NCBI RefSeq assembly: GCF_020382885.2
Contig: NC_058494.1
Span: 14,154,001-14,218,000 of the forward strand
Reading direction: 5' to 3'
Origin: Scatophagus argus
Taxonomy: Eukaryota > Chordata > Actinopteri > Scatophagidae
Length of the DNA: 64,000 nt
In this document: one piece after another, positions 1 through 12,045 of the stretch
Layout: each line of letters starts with the position of its first letter
Position numbering within the stretch: the first letter of the stretch is position 1
Program-made: the position numbers and the translations under genes
The notes under the pieces: generated by a model
What the model saw: the letters and a program-made list of their open reading frames with translations, nothing else
Told to the model about the DNA's origin: nothing
The model's database searches: none

Positions 1-481
1 TAAACTCACCCTACAGTCATCAGGAGTCTGTCAGTGCTTCAGCTTTAAGGCTGTTGTTTTTTGTTTTTGTTTATTTACATTTGCTTCATTCAGATAGGGT
101 TATAGCACAATTATTTTATCAGAGGTCCAATCTAATACTCTCATCTGGTTAATTTCGTTAAGTGAAACTGCTGTAAAAAATTAAAAGAAGGTTGGAAACA
201 AGTAGTTTGGAGATCAGAATAAATTCACAAACTGTTGATTGTTCATCTGACAAACCCTTGAAGAACGTTTCTTAATTCACCTTTATTTATTATTTCCCTT
301 TATTTAACCAGTCAGTCAATCTAATCAGTCAGCCTAACAAATTGCAATTGTTTCGTGAACTAAAACCAAAAAATACTGCAAGTGAAAATGTTGCATCACG
401 CTTTGTAGACCACGATTTGTGCCGTTAAAGCATGGCCTGATGGGAAAGAGGAGACTTCAGCAGCATCTGATGTGCACCCGG

Positions 482-509
482 ACACACACACACACACACA
501 CACACACAA
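482..509. repeat. (CA)n microsatellite
   Basis: About 14 perfect CA dinucleotide units. Short translated frames through it are repeat artefacts. Confidence 0.95.
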
Positions 510-2075
510 TGCAACAATAACCCCTGTGTGTCCGCTGCCTCTCATGTGGAGCCCGACTCTCGGTTTTCTCCCTCTCTCTCTCCTCTCTCTTTGCTCTCTT
601 TGTCTCCATCTCAGGTGAATTGTAGCCATGTGATCAAACGCCCAAGCCTCTATCCATTAACCCTCGTAAATGAAAAAATGGGGAACAAAAAGCAGTTTTG
701 TGCTGCAAACATGGAAAAAATTGATAACAGAGAGCGATGTGTGCGTCTTTCTCCCCTTATGTCCGAGCATAGACACCAGTCGCGCACACATAGAAAATAC
801 TCTGCCGCAGCCGGGACGCACGGATCTCTCTGTTTCTCCCGCTCCGACACCTCTCTGTCTCTAAATACTCTCTGCAGCACCTGGATTTAGGCCTCGGAGG
901 TGCTGATGATAGTTGGGATGTGTTTGAGGGCTGAAGGGGGTGATGGTGGTGTTGATGGTGGGGTGGGGTGGGGGACACCTTCATGCTGCACCCCACCGAA
1001 CAGCCAGCAACGCTGGGATCCTGCATGAGGCCTCCGGGGCTTGTGAAGTGAGTGCTTTTGTCTGTACTAGCTGATATGAGGGGATCGTTGCTTGTTGTTT
1101 TGCGGGAGAGTTTAAGAAAGGAAAAAAATGTTTGTGGGGACTGGAGGAAACTGCGGTTTTACGGAGGGTGTTTGGTTAGTGCAGCTAGATGTGCAAAGCC
1201 CCCCCACCCCCCCGGGGAGTCTGTCAGGCAGCCAGGTCATTTTTTAATATCATGCGGAGTGCTTCCTTACTGAAAAAAGAAAAAAATCCATCGCAAATTG
1301 TAGTCATTTACTCTCTCCCCCCTTATATTTACTCTGCAAATAAAATATAGTCTCATAGTCTATTAGCCCGTAACATATATTCCGCAATTTATCAATAACT
1401 TCAGCACCAAACGATATCTATCGATCAACGAAAGTGTTACAGTGACTTATAATGACTTCAACAAATCTGTGACATTATTATCCATCGCCTGACTGTTTAC
1501 TGTAAATAATGTGGTGGTTATTATATATCTGTTGTAAAATTTCTACTTCACTTCTCATTCTGTTTTTCCAGTACTGTGCACTCATACGTTAAGTGGTACC
1601 ATTTCATATTTAAGTAGTTTTATTGTTGAAATTAGAGATTGAAGAAAGCATGTGGAGGGAAATATTTAGGAAAATCAGCCTGAAAACTTTTACTGTTGGA
1701 AAAAAAAAATCTTTTGAAAATGGAAATAATAATATTCACCTGCTGTTTAGAATTTGCAGCTCGACAGGATTTGTATTAAATTCTTTTTCCGCCTTTGCGC
1801 GCAAAAAAATGAATAAAATGTGTAACATAATTTAAATTGTTTTAACTAAAACAAAAATAATCAAAGAACTTTTCCTCAAGTGGACCGCCGAGCAAAAAAA
1901 ACTGTACGAGCTTTTCATTAAATATGCTTAAGTTTATTTATGGCCTTTATCGATGCACTTATACTATAGATTCTAATTATTAAAATCCGTACGGATGCCA
2001 ATCGAGCAAACTGAGAAAAGCGTCGTGGCCTTCAAAGCTTCATCTGAACGAGATGTCCGATGGTTAACAAAGTCA

Positions 2076-2245
2076 AATCAGTTTCAGTTCAATTCAGTTT
2101 ATTTATATCGCGCCAATTCACAACAAATTTATCTCATGACACTTCCCAATTAGAGCAGATCTAGACCAAACTTCTTTAATTAAAGTGTAATACAGAGAGC
2201 CCAACATTAACCCCTGAGCACTTTGCGACAGTGGCGAGGAAAAAC
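2076..2245. repeat. Teleost dispersed repeat fragment
   Basis: The stretch opens with TTCAATTCAGTTTATTTATA followed by a 'cgccaattcacaac' block, and ends near 'cagtggcgaggaaaaactgcctt'. This beginning and end match a high-copy repeat I recognise from many fish genomes. I cannot assign a family name without a library search. Confidence 0.6.
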
Positions 2246-3750
2246 TGCCTTAAGTCCTGTGCGTTACTCAGAAAATTAAATATTGTTTCACACATTAAAG
2301 TCTATTTCATATACGAAAGGAATACAAAGAACGAGACGGACCGTGTCGTCCATTGCTTTCTTAGTTAATTGTGAATTTGTCAGAAAGTTGTTTCCAAAGC
2401 CTCCATGTCACATTTTCGTTTCACCAAGACGAAAAGTCGCTGGGCTGGTATTTGAAGATTTTAATTCAGATAAATGACGTGTGTGGCTTCCTGGTTTTGT
2501 TATCACTTTCTCCCAGTTTGCCCGCAGGTCTCGAGTTGTTCAGCTGAACTACAGTCTAGAAAATAATAGGCCTCATTTTTCTCTAAATTATGCTGGTGTC
2601 TCTATATATTTCAGATACTTTTCTTTAAAATATTTACATTTCGAATGACTTTATGTTTTTGTATTGCTTGCTTTTCTAATCAAGCATCGCAACCTTTTTT
2701 TTCCTGCCTATTCACGTTGCAGAGTTGAGGTTTTTAACAAACTGATGAACTTGAAACTGGTTGGTCTTCCTGAGAAAGTGATCATCAAACTCTTTCGGTT
2801 TGACCTGGAGTCTGGAGTGCTGATATGATTTATTAAATGGGGACAATCAAGTATTTCATTTCTATTTCTATTTACTTTTTTTTCCCCCCTCTCTGGCACT
2901 TGGAGAATTTATGTGCATCAACATGAGCCTCATGATCTTTGAACATCCATTAAGTACAGTAAAGCAGAATAAAAAGCACAGTATGGATATCATTTTGACA
3001 TTTGATCCATATCGCAGAGCTAAAAAGCTCATTTCAAGCTTGTGGCTTGTTTATCTTTTCTTACTAAACAGCACATGGATGTTCCACCTGTCACCCACAT
3101 CTACAGACAGAAATATCACCTGTTCATTTCTTTAAGCTGATTCAGTTCAGATAAAACAAAGTAAGCTTAAGTCTTTTTCTTGGAATCTGAAACCGCCATG
3201 CATTTTCAGACATTTCAGACATCTACGTCCTGTGCGAAACTCTCACGAGCCTCAGGGAAACTGAAACTTTTTTAGAAAATAGAGCTCACATGGTCGCGTC
3301 AGTCCCTGTGTTAACCTGCCATGTGACTGCAGTAATGGGCCTCTCCATGGCTGCACAGACCACTGGGTCACAAGAGCCCGTTTCCTGCGGCTCCTGGGGG
3401 AGAGGATGGGAGGACGAGGTCTCATGATCAGCGGGGAGGTCAAAGATCACGATCAGCAAGGGAGGGGTCAAAGAGTCAGCCTTCAGGTGCGCGTCTCGTC
3501 GTGGTGTTTCACGTGTGAACAGGATGAAACTGAGTCCGTGATTCTGAGGTGGATACGTTTATGTCTGAAGGACATTTTGTTGCAGATGATTTCAGGTAGA
3601 AACTGAGATGATCAGGTGGTGGAAAGGACGAAGAAAGTAGGAGAGGAAAAGACAGAGAGTACGGTCTTCTGCTATGGCCTTAATACTTGAACAACTCCCA
3701 GGGGAAATTCCGGAAATCTGACGATGGATGGAGGGAAAAAGGCAAGAGAA

Positions 3751-3756
<6 letters not shown>

Positions 3757-3799
<43 letters not shown>
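3757..3799. repeat. (GA)n microsatellite
   Basis: About 21 near-perfect GA units, read as CT on the other strand. It produces low-complexity Ser/Leu and Arg/Glu frames that are not genes. Confidence 0.95.
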
Positions 3800-3803
<4 letters not shown>

Positions 3804-6800
3804 GACAGTGTGAGAGAAAGTGTGAGAGGGATGCAGATAAGGGAAGCATGCACAGCGGTCAAATATTCACATGCTGGGTCACATTCTGCATTAAACTGTT
3901 GTATAATTAGTGGAAAGCATTCATTCTCATGTCAATGGGCACATTGGGCTTGAAATGAATGGCGCCACTTGTTCCAAATAATGACGAACTCAACAAAAAG
4001 ATCAGAAATTATATGTCAGAAATGACACAGAAGAATGTTTTCTTCATTTCCAACGCAAAATGCTCCCTAGATTGAGAATAACCATTTAAAATGAGTTTAT
4101 CTGTAGATACAAGAGCTCTCCTCATGCTTTGGGTTTCCTTTGCATTTTCTGCATTTGTGAAAAACATTGTACTTAATTCATAATTGCTATTTCCTCTCAG
4201 GGTTTGTGTGAGAAACAGTCGAGCTCAGTGGTTTTGCATGGGGAATTCCAGCTCTGAAGCCAGGCTATCAATAAAACTGAATCTCATGTGACTCCAATAT
4301 TTTGACTCAGACTTTCACACTGTACTGTGCATCTCATTAATTCCCCTCCAGCTAATGTCTGAGAACACAGTGCAAGTGATTTCACAAGACAAAAGAAAAA
4401 GGAGATGACATTTCCACCACCTCAGCGGTTTTGTGGGTCAGAAACATTCAGCGATAACCGAGGATCACGCAGTAACTTGCTGTGACTCTGTAACACGAGG
4501 GCTGGATGTCAAATTAGGTATTTACACAAGATTTGAAATGTATATGAAAAACAAGGGTCGTGTTGGGCTTTCCAGCAGGCTATGAGTTTGACTCTCAAGA
4601 ATACAAGGTGGGGCTCAGAAATCTCATCTTGCAATTTTCGCTGGGAACAAACTGGTGAATTTATCCCACCTGTGGCTGCAGGTGTTTTCTGGATTTATCA
4701 CAGAATTTTTCCACCATTTTAGACTTTGTAAGCGTCGATGATGCAGTGACACACCAACCATAGGGATGAATAAAAAATGATTCTCTATCTGACCTCTGCC
4801 ACTCCTTTTTTTGCCCATTTTCACCCAGTAAATTAGTGCAGCTGCACCACGCTTAAATGGGTCCCCCTCTTTTTTTCTCTGAGAGTGTATGTGACCGAGC
4901 ATGAATCCTCTCTTTGTGCTCCGTCTGCAGAGTTTCCCCCCTCTATAGTTTCTTGCCCTCTTCGTCTCTTTTATTTGGGAGAGAGGGGCTTCGGTTGCGA
5001 TGGTGGCAGCACTGGTGAGGTGGTGGCGGTGGTAGTGATGGTGGTGGTGGTGGCGGCGGCAGGGAAGGGGGGGGGACAACTTGTTGGACCACATTCCTGT
5101 GCAGCTGTGGAGGCTGGTGCAGGGTGGGGGGTGGAGGGCAGAGCAGGATCATCATTGCATTGCAGGGCATCATGAATGGCCTATTGTTCTGCGGTTTGCT
5201 GCGTCCGCATCTCTTTGCTACAATCTCAGCCTAAGAGACAAATGGAGGAAGAGAAGAAGAACAGAGAGAGAGATGAGGACAGACATTTGGACGTTTATTT
5301 GCAATTCTGGTGAAAGAATAAAGCCAGAGTGTGAGAGAAAAGCCTGAGAAATAAATGAAGAAACCTCATATTTGTGCCTCTGACTCAGACGCAGGAGGAT
5401 GTTGAAACATGGTGATGGTGATGATGAAGATTGGGATGACGGTGACAGGACAATGGTAGCATTCATATTGTGACTCCATGACAGTTTTGCCCCTCGGTCA
5501 TACGTGCCAGCACGCTTTTTAGTCATGCATATGTGTCGGCCGCAAGCAACACTTAAAATTCCTCCCTCTGCAACAGTTGGAAATATTCCTTTACTTAATT
5601 TTAAGAATATGACACCACTGTTAATGTTTATTTCTGTATTTGTATTTGTATGAAATCATGCTGTTATACTTGTGGAGGCTGTTTAGGTCAGTGTACATTT
5701 AAAGATAATCTCTCTGTTACTCTTTCGGTGTGATTACTTGTTGCTTGTATTGTTTGTAATTACTGTGTCTCAGTGTGATCGTACATAAAAATAAGGAAAA
5801 CTAAAATAAAGAGTAGATTTGGATCAAATGAATCCAGGTGAGCTCGGAGGTCTTTAATTAGCAGCCATTCGCATAAGAGATTCTGTGGACAGCTTCACTT
5901 AAGACCTGTAACATAAGAGTAGGCCTGCGGCTAAGGATTCATTTCATGATCAGTTGATCTGCTGGTTATTTTTTTTTTAAATTCTTCACTGTTTAGACTG
6001 TGGATTGTCAGAAATCAAAACTTGCAGAGTCCAAGCTGTCATTTGAGAAGCTGTCGCAGTTTCTGCATGGGAAATGACCGAAACCATTCAAAAAAACATA
6101 ATTTGTATTTAACAACAGAATATTTTTTTAAAATTGATTTAGATTTATCTGTAAATAGTATAATCTGTTTAACTGGTTTGTAGTTGGCATCGTTTACTTG
6201 TGCCTGCTTATTCTAGTGTTTGCTGTGAAGTCTCTGGCAGAAAACATCAAGAAAACAGTTAGTGTTTGATATGAACTGTCAAAAGCCGTTGTTTAGAAGT
6301 CTTTGTGCTTTATTTGCAGTTCTTGCCTTTTTCTTCATTCCATAACTTTAATCCTGTTTTTATGTTACCTTCTCTGCCTTTGTTAATCTGTCTTTCCCCC
6401 TTTCCTACTCCTGTAAAGCTATTTGTAACTTTTGTTTTCAAAAAGTGAAGCACAGGCAATCTATCAGTCATCTAAGCTTCTGCCAAAACAAAATCTAAAT
6501 TTTACCCATCAGTCATTGTACTGTCTCCTTAAAGTTTAAGAGGTTCGGACAAATGGGAATAACCCTGAGCTAACATATTTTATCTGTGATCTGATCTGAA
6601 ACCGCAAATAAAGTGACATTTTATAAGAAAACAAGAACATCTCTGTCTTGATTTTAAAAACAACACTTAAATTGCACCAGAGACAATAATTCAAATACGA
6701 ATTCTGTGTGATTTTTATTTTTATTTTTATTTTTTTTTAAACCAGACAGAGAGGGAGAGACAGACAGAAACCCGCACAAACTTTCCAATCATGAGTTCTT

Positions 6801-7610
6801 CTCAGAACATTTAATTAGTCTGCGTGAACCAAAGAGAAAGAGGGAGCGAGCCTCAGGGGTCTTAGGAAAAGATGTCTACATGAAAGAGTCTGTTGTTGTC
6901 AGAGCAGAGGGCGAGTTAAAAGGCAGAAAGATGGATGGAGAGTGAGAAATATGGTGATTTATGACGTTCCTTGTGTCTGTGATTTGTTTTTTTTCCTTCT
7001 TTCTTTGTATTTGAATATTTGAATGATATGAGTGACATACTTATTCCACTTTGAAGTATGTCACTCCACTTGTCGGATTCATGGAGAAATCGCCTGGCCG
7101 TGCATGCAAACAAGCTGATAGACATGACAGGAGCACAGAAAGGTGTTCAGACGCGCAAGCAGACGGACAGATGGACATGCAGTAATCTGATTTAAAGTCA
7201 GTGTAATGCATTCGGCTTGGGGTGGAGGGGGGGTGTTTGCCTCTGCAGGTTGCAATACAAATACAAAATTCAGAAATGTCCCTAAGATGTTAAGTAAAGC
7301 TTTCCAACTAGCAAACTAAATTTGAATTACACATCCTGAATTTGGATTTGTTTTTAAGATAAGCTCTAAATCAGTTTTCGAGATTACACAAACATTGAAG
7401 ACTACAAGCACATGCACTTTTGCCACGGTTTAAGAGTCAGTAAGATGGCTCTGCCCAAAGACCTACAGCTTCGGTTGTTCTTTCATTACTCTACCTGTAT
7501 GATGTTAAAATCCAAAAGCTTTATGAGCTTCGATTTGAAATTTTAGGTAGTCTTTTTGAAGGCTTTTTTGGGTTTAGTTAATAGTGCAGACACAAAGACA
7601 GAGTGTGGAG

Positions 7611-7700
7611 AGCAACAAAGGACCCTCACCAGGATCAAACCTGGGATGTTAATGTTACATGTTATCTGTTTTACTCATGTGGCCACCAGGATGCCCCAAG
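7611..7700 (-). repeat. tRNA-like SINE fragment
   Basis: On the minus strand the segment contains 'ggcatcctggtggcc' followed about 45 bases later by GGTTTGATCCT. This resembles a decayed RNA polymerase III box A / box B pair (consensus box B GGTTCGANTCC), as in tRNA-derived fish SINEs. The anticodon arm is not intact, so this is not a functional tRNA gene. The non-tRNA body cannot be delimited by eye. Confidence 0.45.
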
Positions 7701-9719
7701 TGTTACACACTCAAACTGCAAAGAAAATCTTGGTCTAATTTCGGGTGATTTGCTTTTACATATTGCACTGATCAAAAGTCAAAACACAAATCACAACATG
7801 AGATGAGAAGTTACAGCAGTTGATTTAACTAAATCAGGACCAGCTCAACCTGCTACATGGCCACAAATGACCTAATAAACTCATTTTCTAAAATAAAAAA
7901 CTAAACAGTATTGAATGTGTCTTGTCGGTTCAATATAAAGCTATGGCCATTAGCTTAGCTTAAGCAGGGGGAAATGGCTGCCATGGCAGCGTCCGAAGGT
8001 AACAAAACCAACTGCCAACACATCTGAAGTTTGATAGCGAACAAAATATGCCTCATTTGTTTAATTTGTTAAAAAAAAAAGAAAAATAAAATGTTTAAAA
8101 TTACATTTTGTGATTTTTCAGAGGTTTGGTAGACAGACATATTCCTTAAAATGTCAAACTATCCCTTTAAAGCCATCATGATGTCATTTGACAATTGGCC
8201 ACATTCATATTCATCCATGTACATTACAATATTTATCATTAACAATTCTTAAGTATTTTGGGGAGCGCTTTTGCCTTAATTTGAAAGCAAAAAAGTCAGA
8301 GAAATGGACAGGAAATGAGGTGAGGCGGAGGAGTGTTGACCCTGAAGAAGATCTCAAACTAGGGATGCTGTCAGTTCAGCATCTTAGTCACCTTGGCCAG
8401 CAAGACACTATTACTTTATTTTAATAAAAACCACAAGCCACAAAGGAGATATTGAAACAATTAGATCAACTGAATGAATCTGCAACAGAAATACAAGACA
8501 GACAAAAATACCAGATGAAAGAGGTCAGACAGACAGAAGAACCAGCAGACAGGCAAAAGTATCCAGAAGATGTTTGCCCTGTGGTGCTTCCCAGCCTGGT
8601 TCAGTCAGCCCTCCTCTGCTGAGCTGAGCTGTGGTGAGCAGCACACAATGCTCCTCTGTCCCCCCAGTGAGCTGCTTCACAGCTCCACACCACACAACAC
8701 TTCATTATGGACCCAAAGATCCCCCAGCCACTGCTCCCAGTGCCTAAATACTGTCCCCTGCTGAGCACACACACTGTCACTGGTTCTGGTCGCACAGCCC
8801 GAGGCCACAAACAGCCAGTGAGGCCAGAGAGGGCATGGAGATATACAGGGTGTCACGCACATGAAAGCACACGCACACACTCACACACTTAACCTACATG
8901 AAGATGGACATGCACCACCTTATTAGGCCAGATCCCAGTCAGCCATTATCAGCCTTAACAGAGGTTACTGAGGCCACCCAGCTGCCTTCACTCATGCACG
9001 CTGATGACGGGGGGTGGGGGCTGTGACGGCCCGGTTAATTACCCAGCATCAGAAAAGAGGATGAGATGACAGCAGGGAGAGAGGTGGATTGCATGGAGGG
9101 GGAAATAACTTGTTAGAGTGGACAGGGGGAGGATTTAACCAAATCCAAGATTGTTTGATTACGTTACAGGAGAGGAAGATAATGGAGGGAATTTCTGCCT
9201 GACTATCATGCAAAGTGACTTGAGCCAAGACGCTGTCACCTTGCTTGGTCTTGTGAGCACTGTCAAGATGTAAGAGGGCAATAAAAAAGCAGCAGGGTCC
9301 GGGGCATGGAGGTGGGGTGTCATTAGAGCATGTCATCTTCCTAATTATCAGTCATGTTAATGATAAACAGTGGTTCATCAGAGGTTAGTACTGGGTTTGA
9401 GCCTTAGCACTCTGTGTGGAAATATATTTCAGCTACTCTTTTATATGCACATTAGAGATAATATCGAGGCATTAGGCTCTGAACTGGATTTGGTCCCCTT
9501 GTGCTGTGCACCTAAATAGTTCATTTCAATCAAAGGGGATTTAAGGATAGCATTTTATCCCGTATTATGTTAGCAACCTATGCTTAAACAAAGTAAATCC
9601 TAATCTATGAATATTACAGCAAATGTAAAGGAATATAATCTACCTGCACATAACCGCTGTTGTTAAATCCAAATTATGGCTTGCTGAAAAGGGCTATTGT
9701 TTCGGTTTGTATCCTGAAG

Positions 9720-10056
9720 CAGTGGTTCCCATTTAATGGCTTGTGACCCCTTTAAACAAAGCAGTATCTGCTTACAACCCATTGTCACTGGTTACCTACG
9801 TCTATGGGATTTTACCCCCTAAACCTTTGAAAGGACCCTGCTGAGAAAAAAGCATGCAGCAATTTATGATAGCAAAATAAAGATTAGAGATATTAAAAAA
9901 ACGATTAACAAGATTTTTTGTCACACCCTAATGCTTTTCTATGAAGAAATGAGGGAAAACACACCTCTTGTATAGTGATTTATTGGCACACAGGCAGACA
10001 TTGAATAAAAAATAAGAAAGCAGCACACTTTGACCCCGAGGCTGGGAACCACTACT
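9720..10056. mobile_element. Non-autonomous hAT-like element (MITE)
   Basis: The left end reads CAGTGGTTCCCA and the right end reads TGGGAACCACTACT, giving imperfect terminal inverted repeats around a roughly 335-bp A/T-rich interior with no coding capacity. The CAGTGGTTCCC end is typical of short non-autonomous hAT-family elements in vertebrates. Just inside the right end is 'tgaccccgaggctgggaacc', matching the usual subterminal block of this group. No clean 8-bp target duplication is visible, so the insertion is probably old. Confidence 0.65.
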
Positions 10057-11960
10057 ACACCAGCAGATCATTAACCAGAGAAATAGCAGGAAGGATTTCT
10101 TCAAACCAGTGTTATTTTAATTTTAGTTATATTTCAAACTCTCTCATGCTGATTTTGGCAGATTAACTAATAACAAGAAACCCACACAGAAAACAGCTTC
10201 ATCATACAGTGCCTGGCACTGTTGTTCACGGTGGTGTCACTGTTCAACCACATGGGGGAGCTTGTACAACAGCCAGAAACATGTTGTCCTCTAAATCACA
10301 GTGAGAAGGACTTCTGTTAGCTTCTGATGGTGTTTTTGTGGTTATTTCCCTCCTGTGTACACTTTTCATTTCGACCTTATTATTCCTCCCAAAGCCGTTC
10401 ACCTTCTACTCCTGTCTGCTGTTGCTCAGGCCAGTCCATCTATGTTTCATCTATTTCTATCCATCCTTCACTCTGTGGGACTTCTGAACTGAGACGCAAT
10501 TTTGTATTTGGGTCAGAGTTGCGCTGTTACATTTACTCTTCAGGCATTCCTACATTGGTCTTCTCAAAGAGTGAGTTAGTAGGGGTTGTAGTAACAGGCA
10601 TAAAGCTGAAAATGCCCAAAAATGAACATTCAAGACCAAATAAACAACAGTCACAACTGGAAACATGTATTTTTCAGGTACTGTTTCAGAAGAACTTAAT
10701 ACTCAAAAACTGCACCATTCCAGCCAGTCTTACTTTCTGTTTTTTGGTTAATGATCTTTCTCATTCATGTCAAGGTCAGCATCACTGACATGAATTGCAA
10801 TAGAGCTAACCCAGTACACAGTACAGTAGCCTAAACACCCACTGAGCTGAACGAGCCACTGCTTAGTGATGGGCTCCCTCTGTATAAGAAAATGTTTTCT
10901 GTTTTTCTCTCCAATGTCCACCTGCTGCTCTGCCTCAGCTCTTGAGTTTCCAGATAGCTTTACTTGATGCTAAAGCGACCACTACTGCTAACTATTATTC
11001 TGTTCTTACTACAGTTGTTCACCATGCAGCTGTAATAGGCGAACGTTTTAGGAAAAGCTTACATGTTGTTGGCACAAAATAAAAAAAGTTGGGTCTCACA
11101 GTTGCCTGCTTTGCTTGTAAGAATGAACCACTTACACTTGATTCAAAGACAAGACAAATAAGATGTGTGTGATCTCAGCAGAAAGAGATGGCAATTAGCA
11201 TGGATAGACTATTAAATCAGTGTCAAATCGTGCAACACAGACTCAACAGAGACAATTCAAGCATTAACAGTAAATACTGTCGTTTATTAGGTGCTTTATT
11301 CATAAAAACAACACACTGTTCAAAGTGTTTATATCTACTGATAAAAATTAGAATAAAGTGCTTGTACTTCACCTGTGTTTGAATAACTGATTCAGAATTC
11401 AGTTTCATGTTTCAGGATTTAATTTATCTGAACTTGTTGTCTATCATGGAAAAACTGATAAAATGTGAAAAACAAAATAGCTTATTTATTAGATGTGAAA
11501 AGTAACAGAACTCAGGTAGGAAGACAGAAGGTCAAAATACAGAAATAATTTACAAGTGTGTTCAAGTTGAGCATTTGTGCCGTGCTTCCTTTAACATAAA
11601 TAGATTTTTCTCTCATAAAATGTATCTGTATTTAATGCATAATTATTTTAAAATGAAAACGAAAGCATATCATATTTACAAAGAAATCAAGAACAAAAAG
11701 CTTGACTTTACTGTAGATCATGTACTATCATACTGAATAAAACAAGAAAACAAGAAAGATACCTCATTTCAAGATAGCTCATGACTGGTCAGTCACCATG
11801 TTTAAAAGTGGATGTGCTGAGATGCTGATGTTACAACTGAAAGTGTAAAAAACCTGAAACTAGAGCAAGTTATAAGCTAAAACTGAGTGGATTTTTTGAC
11901 AGCTGCAAAAAGTATCCTTCTCTTCCTTTAGATTTACAGCTTAAATTGTGCCTTCCGTCT

Positions 11961-11966
11961 TTTATT
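11961..11966 (-). terminator. Candidate kcnj4 polyadenylation signal
   Basis: AATAAA on the minus strand, about 80 bases beyond the kcnj4 stop codon. It is the first canonical hexamer downstream. Kir channel mRNAs often have long 3' UTRs, so more distal sites may also be used. Confidence 0.4.
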
Positions 11967-12045
11967 TGTCCAATAGTTCAATAAATTGATTGGATGCACA
12001 CAAACAAAGAGAGGAAACAAATGAAAGGGCAGCCATTACCAATGA

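Larger units (their letters stand above)
1..11950. other. Gene-poor intergenic region left of kcnj4
   Basis: No open reading frame here looks like a conserved protein, and I could not build a convincing exon chain on either strand. The longest frames run through simple repeats (CA near 490, GA near 3780) or A/T-rich sequence. The stretch holds microsatellites, a teleost dispersed repeat near 2.1 kb, a tRNA-like SINE fragment near 7.65 kb and a hAT-like short element at 9.72-10.06 kb, annotated separately. The segments 500-1250, 4860-5200 and 8560-9330 have higher G+C and more complex sequence than their surroundings and could be regulatory or untranslated exons of a gene beyond the left edge, but nothing proves this. 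Confidence 0.6.

Noticed and set aside
4624-5094. 156-residue minus-strand frame with a poly-His stretch
   Set aside because: It is driven by a GGT/GTG-rich low-complexity tract. No domain, no splice context and no second line of evidence.
10327-10788. 153-residue plus-strand frame
   Set aside because: Composition is that of random A/T-rich DNA (Ser/Phe/Leu/Cys-rich). No recognisable motif and no exon-like boundaries.
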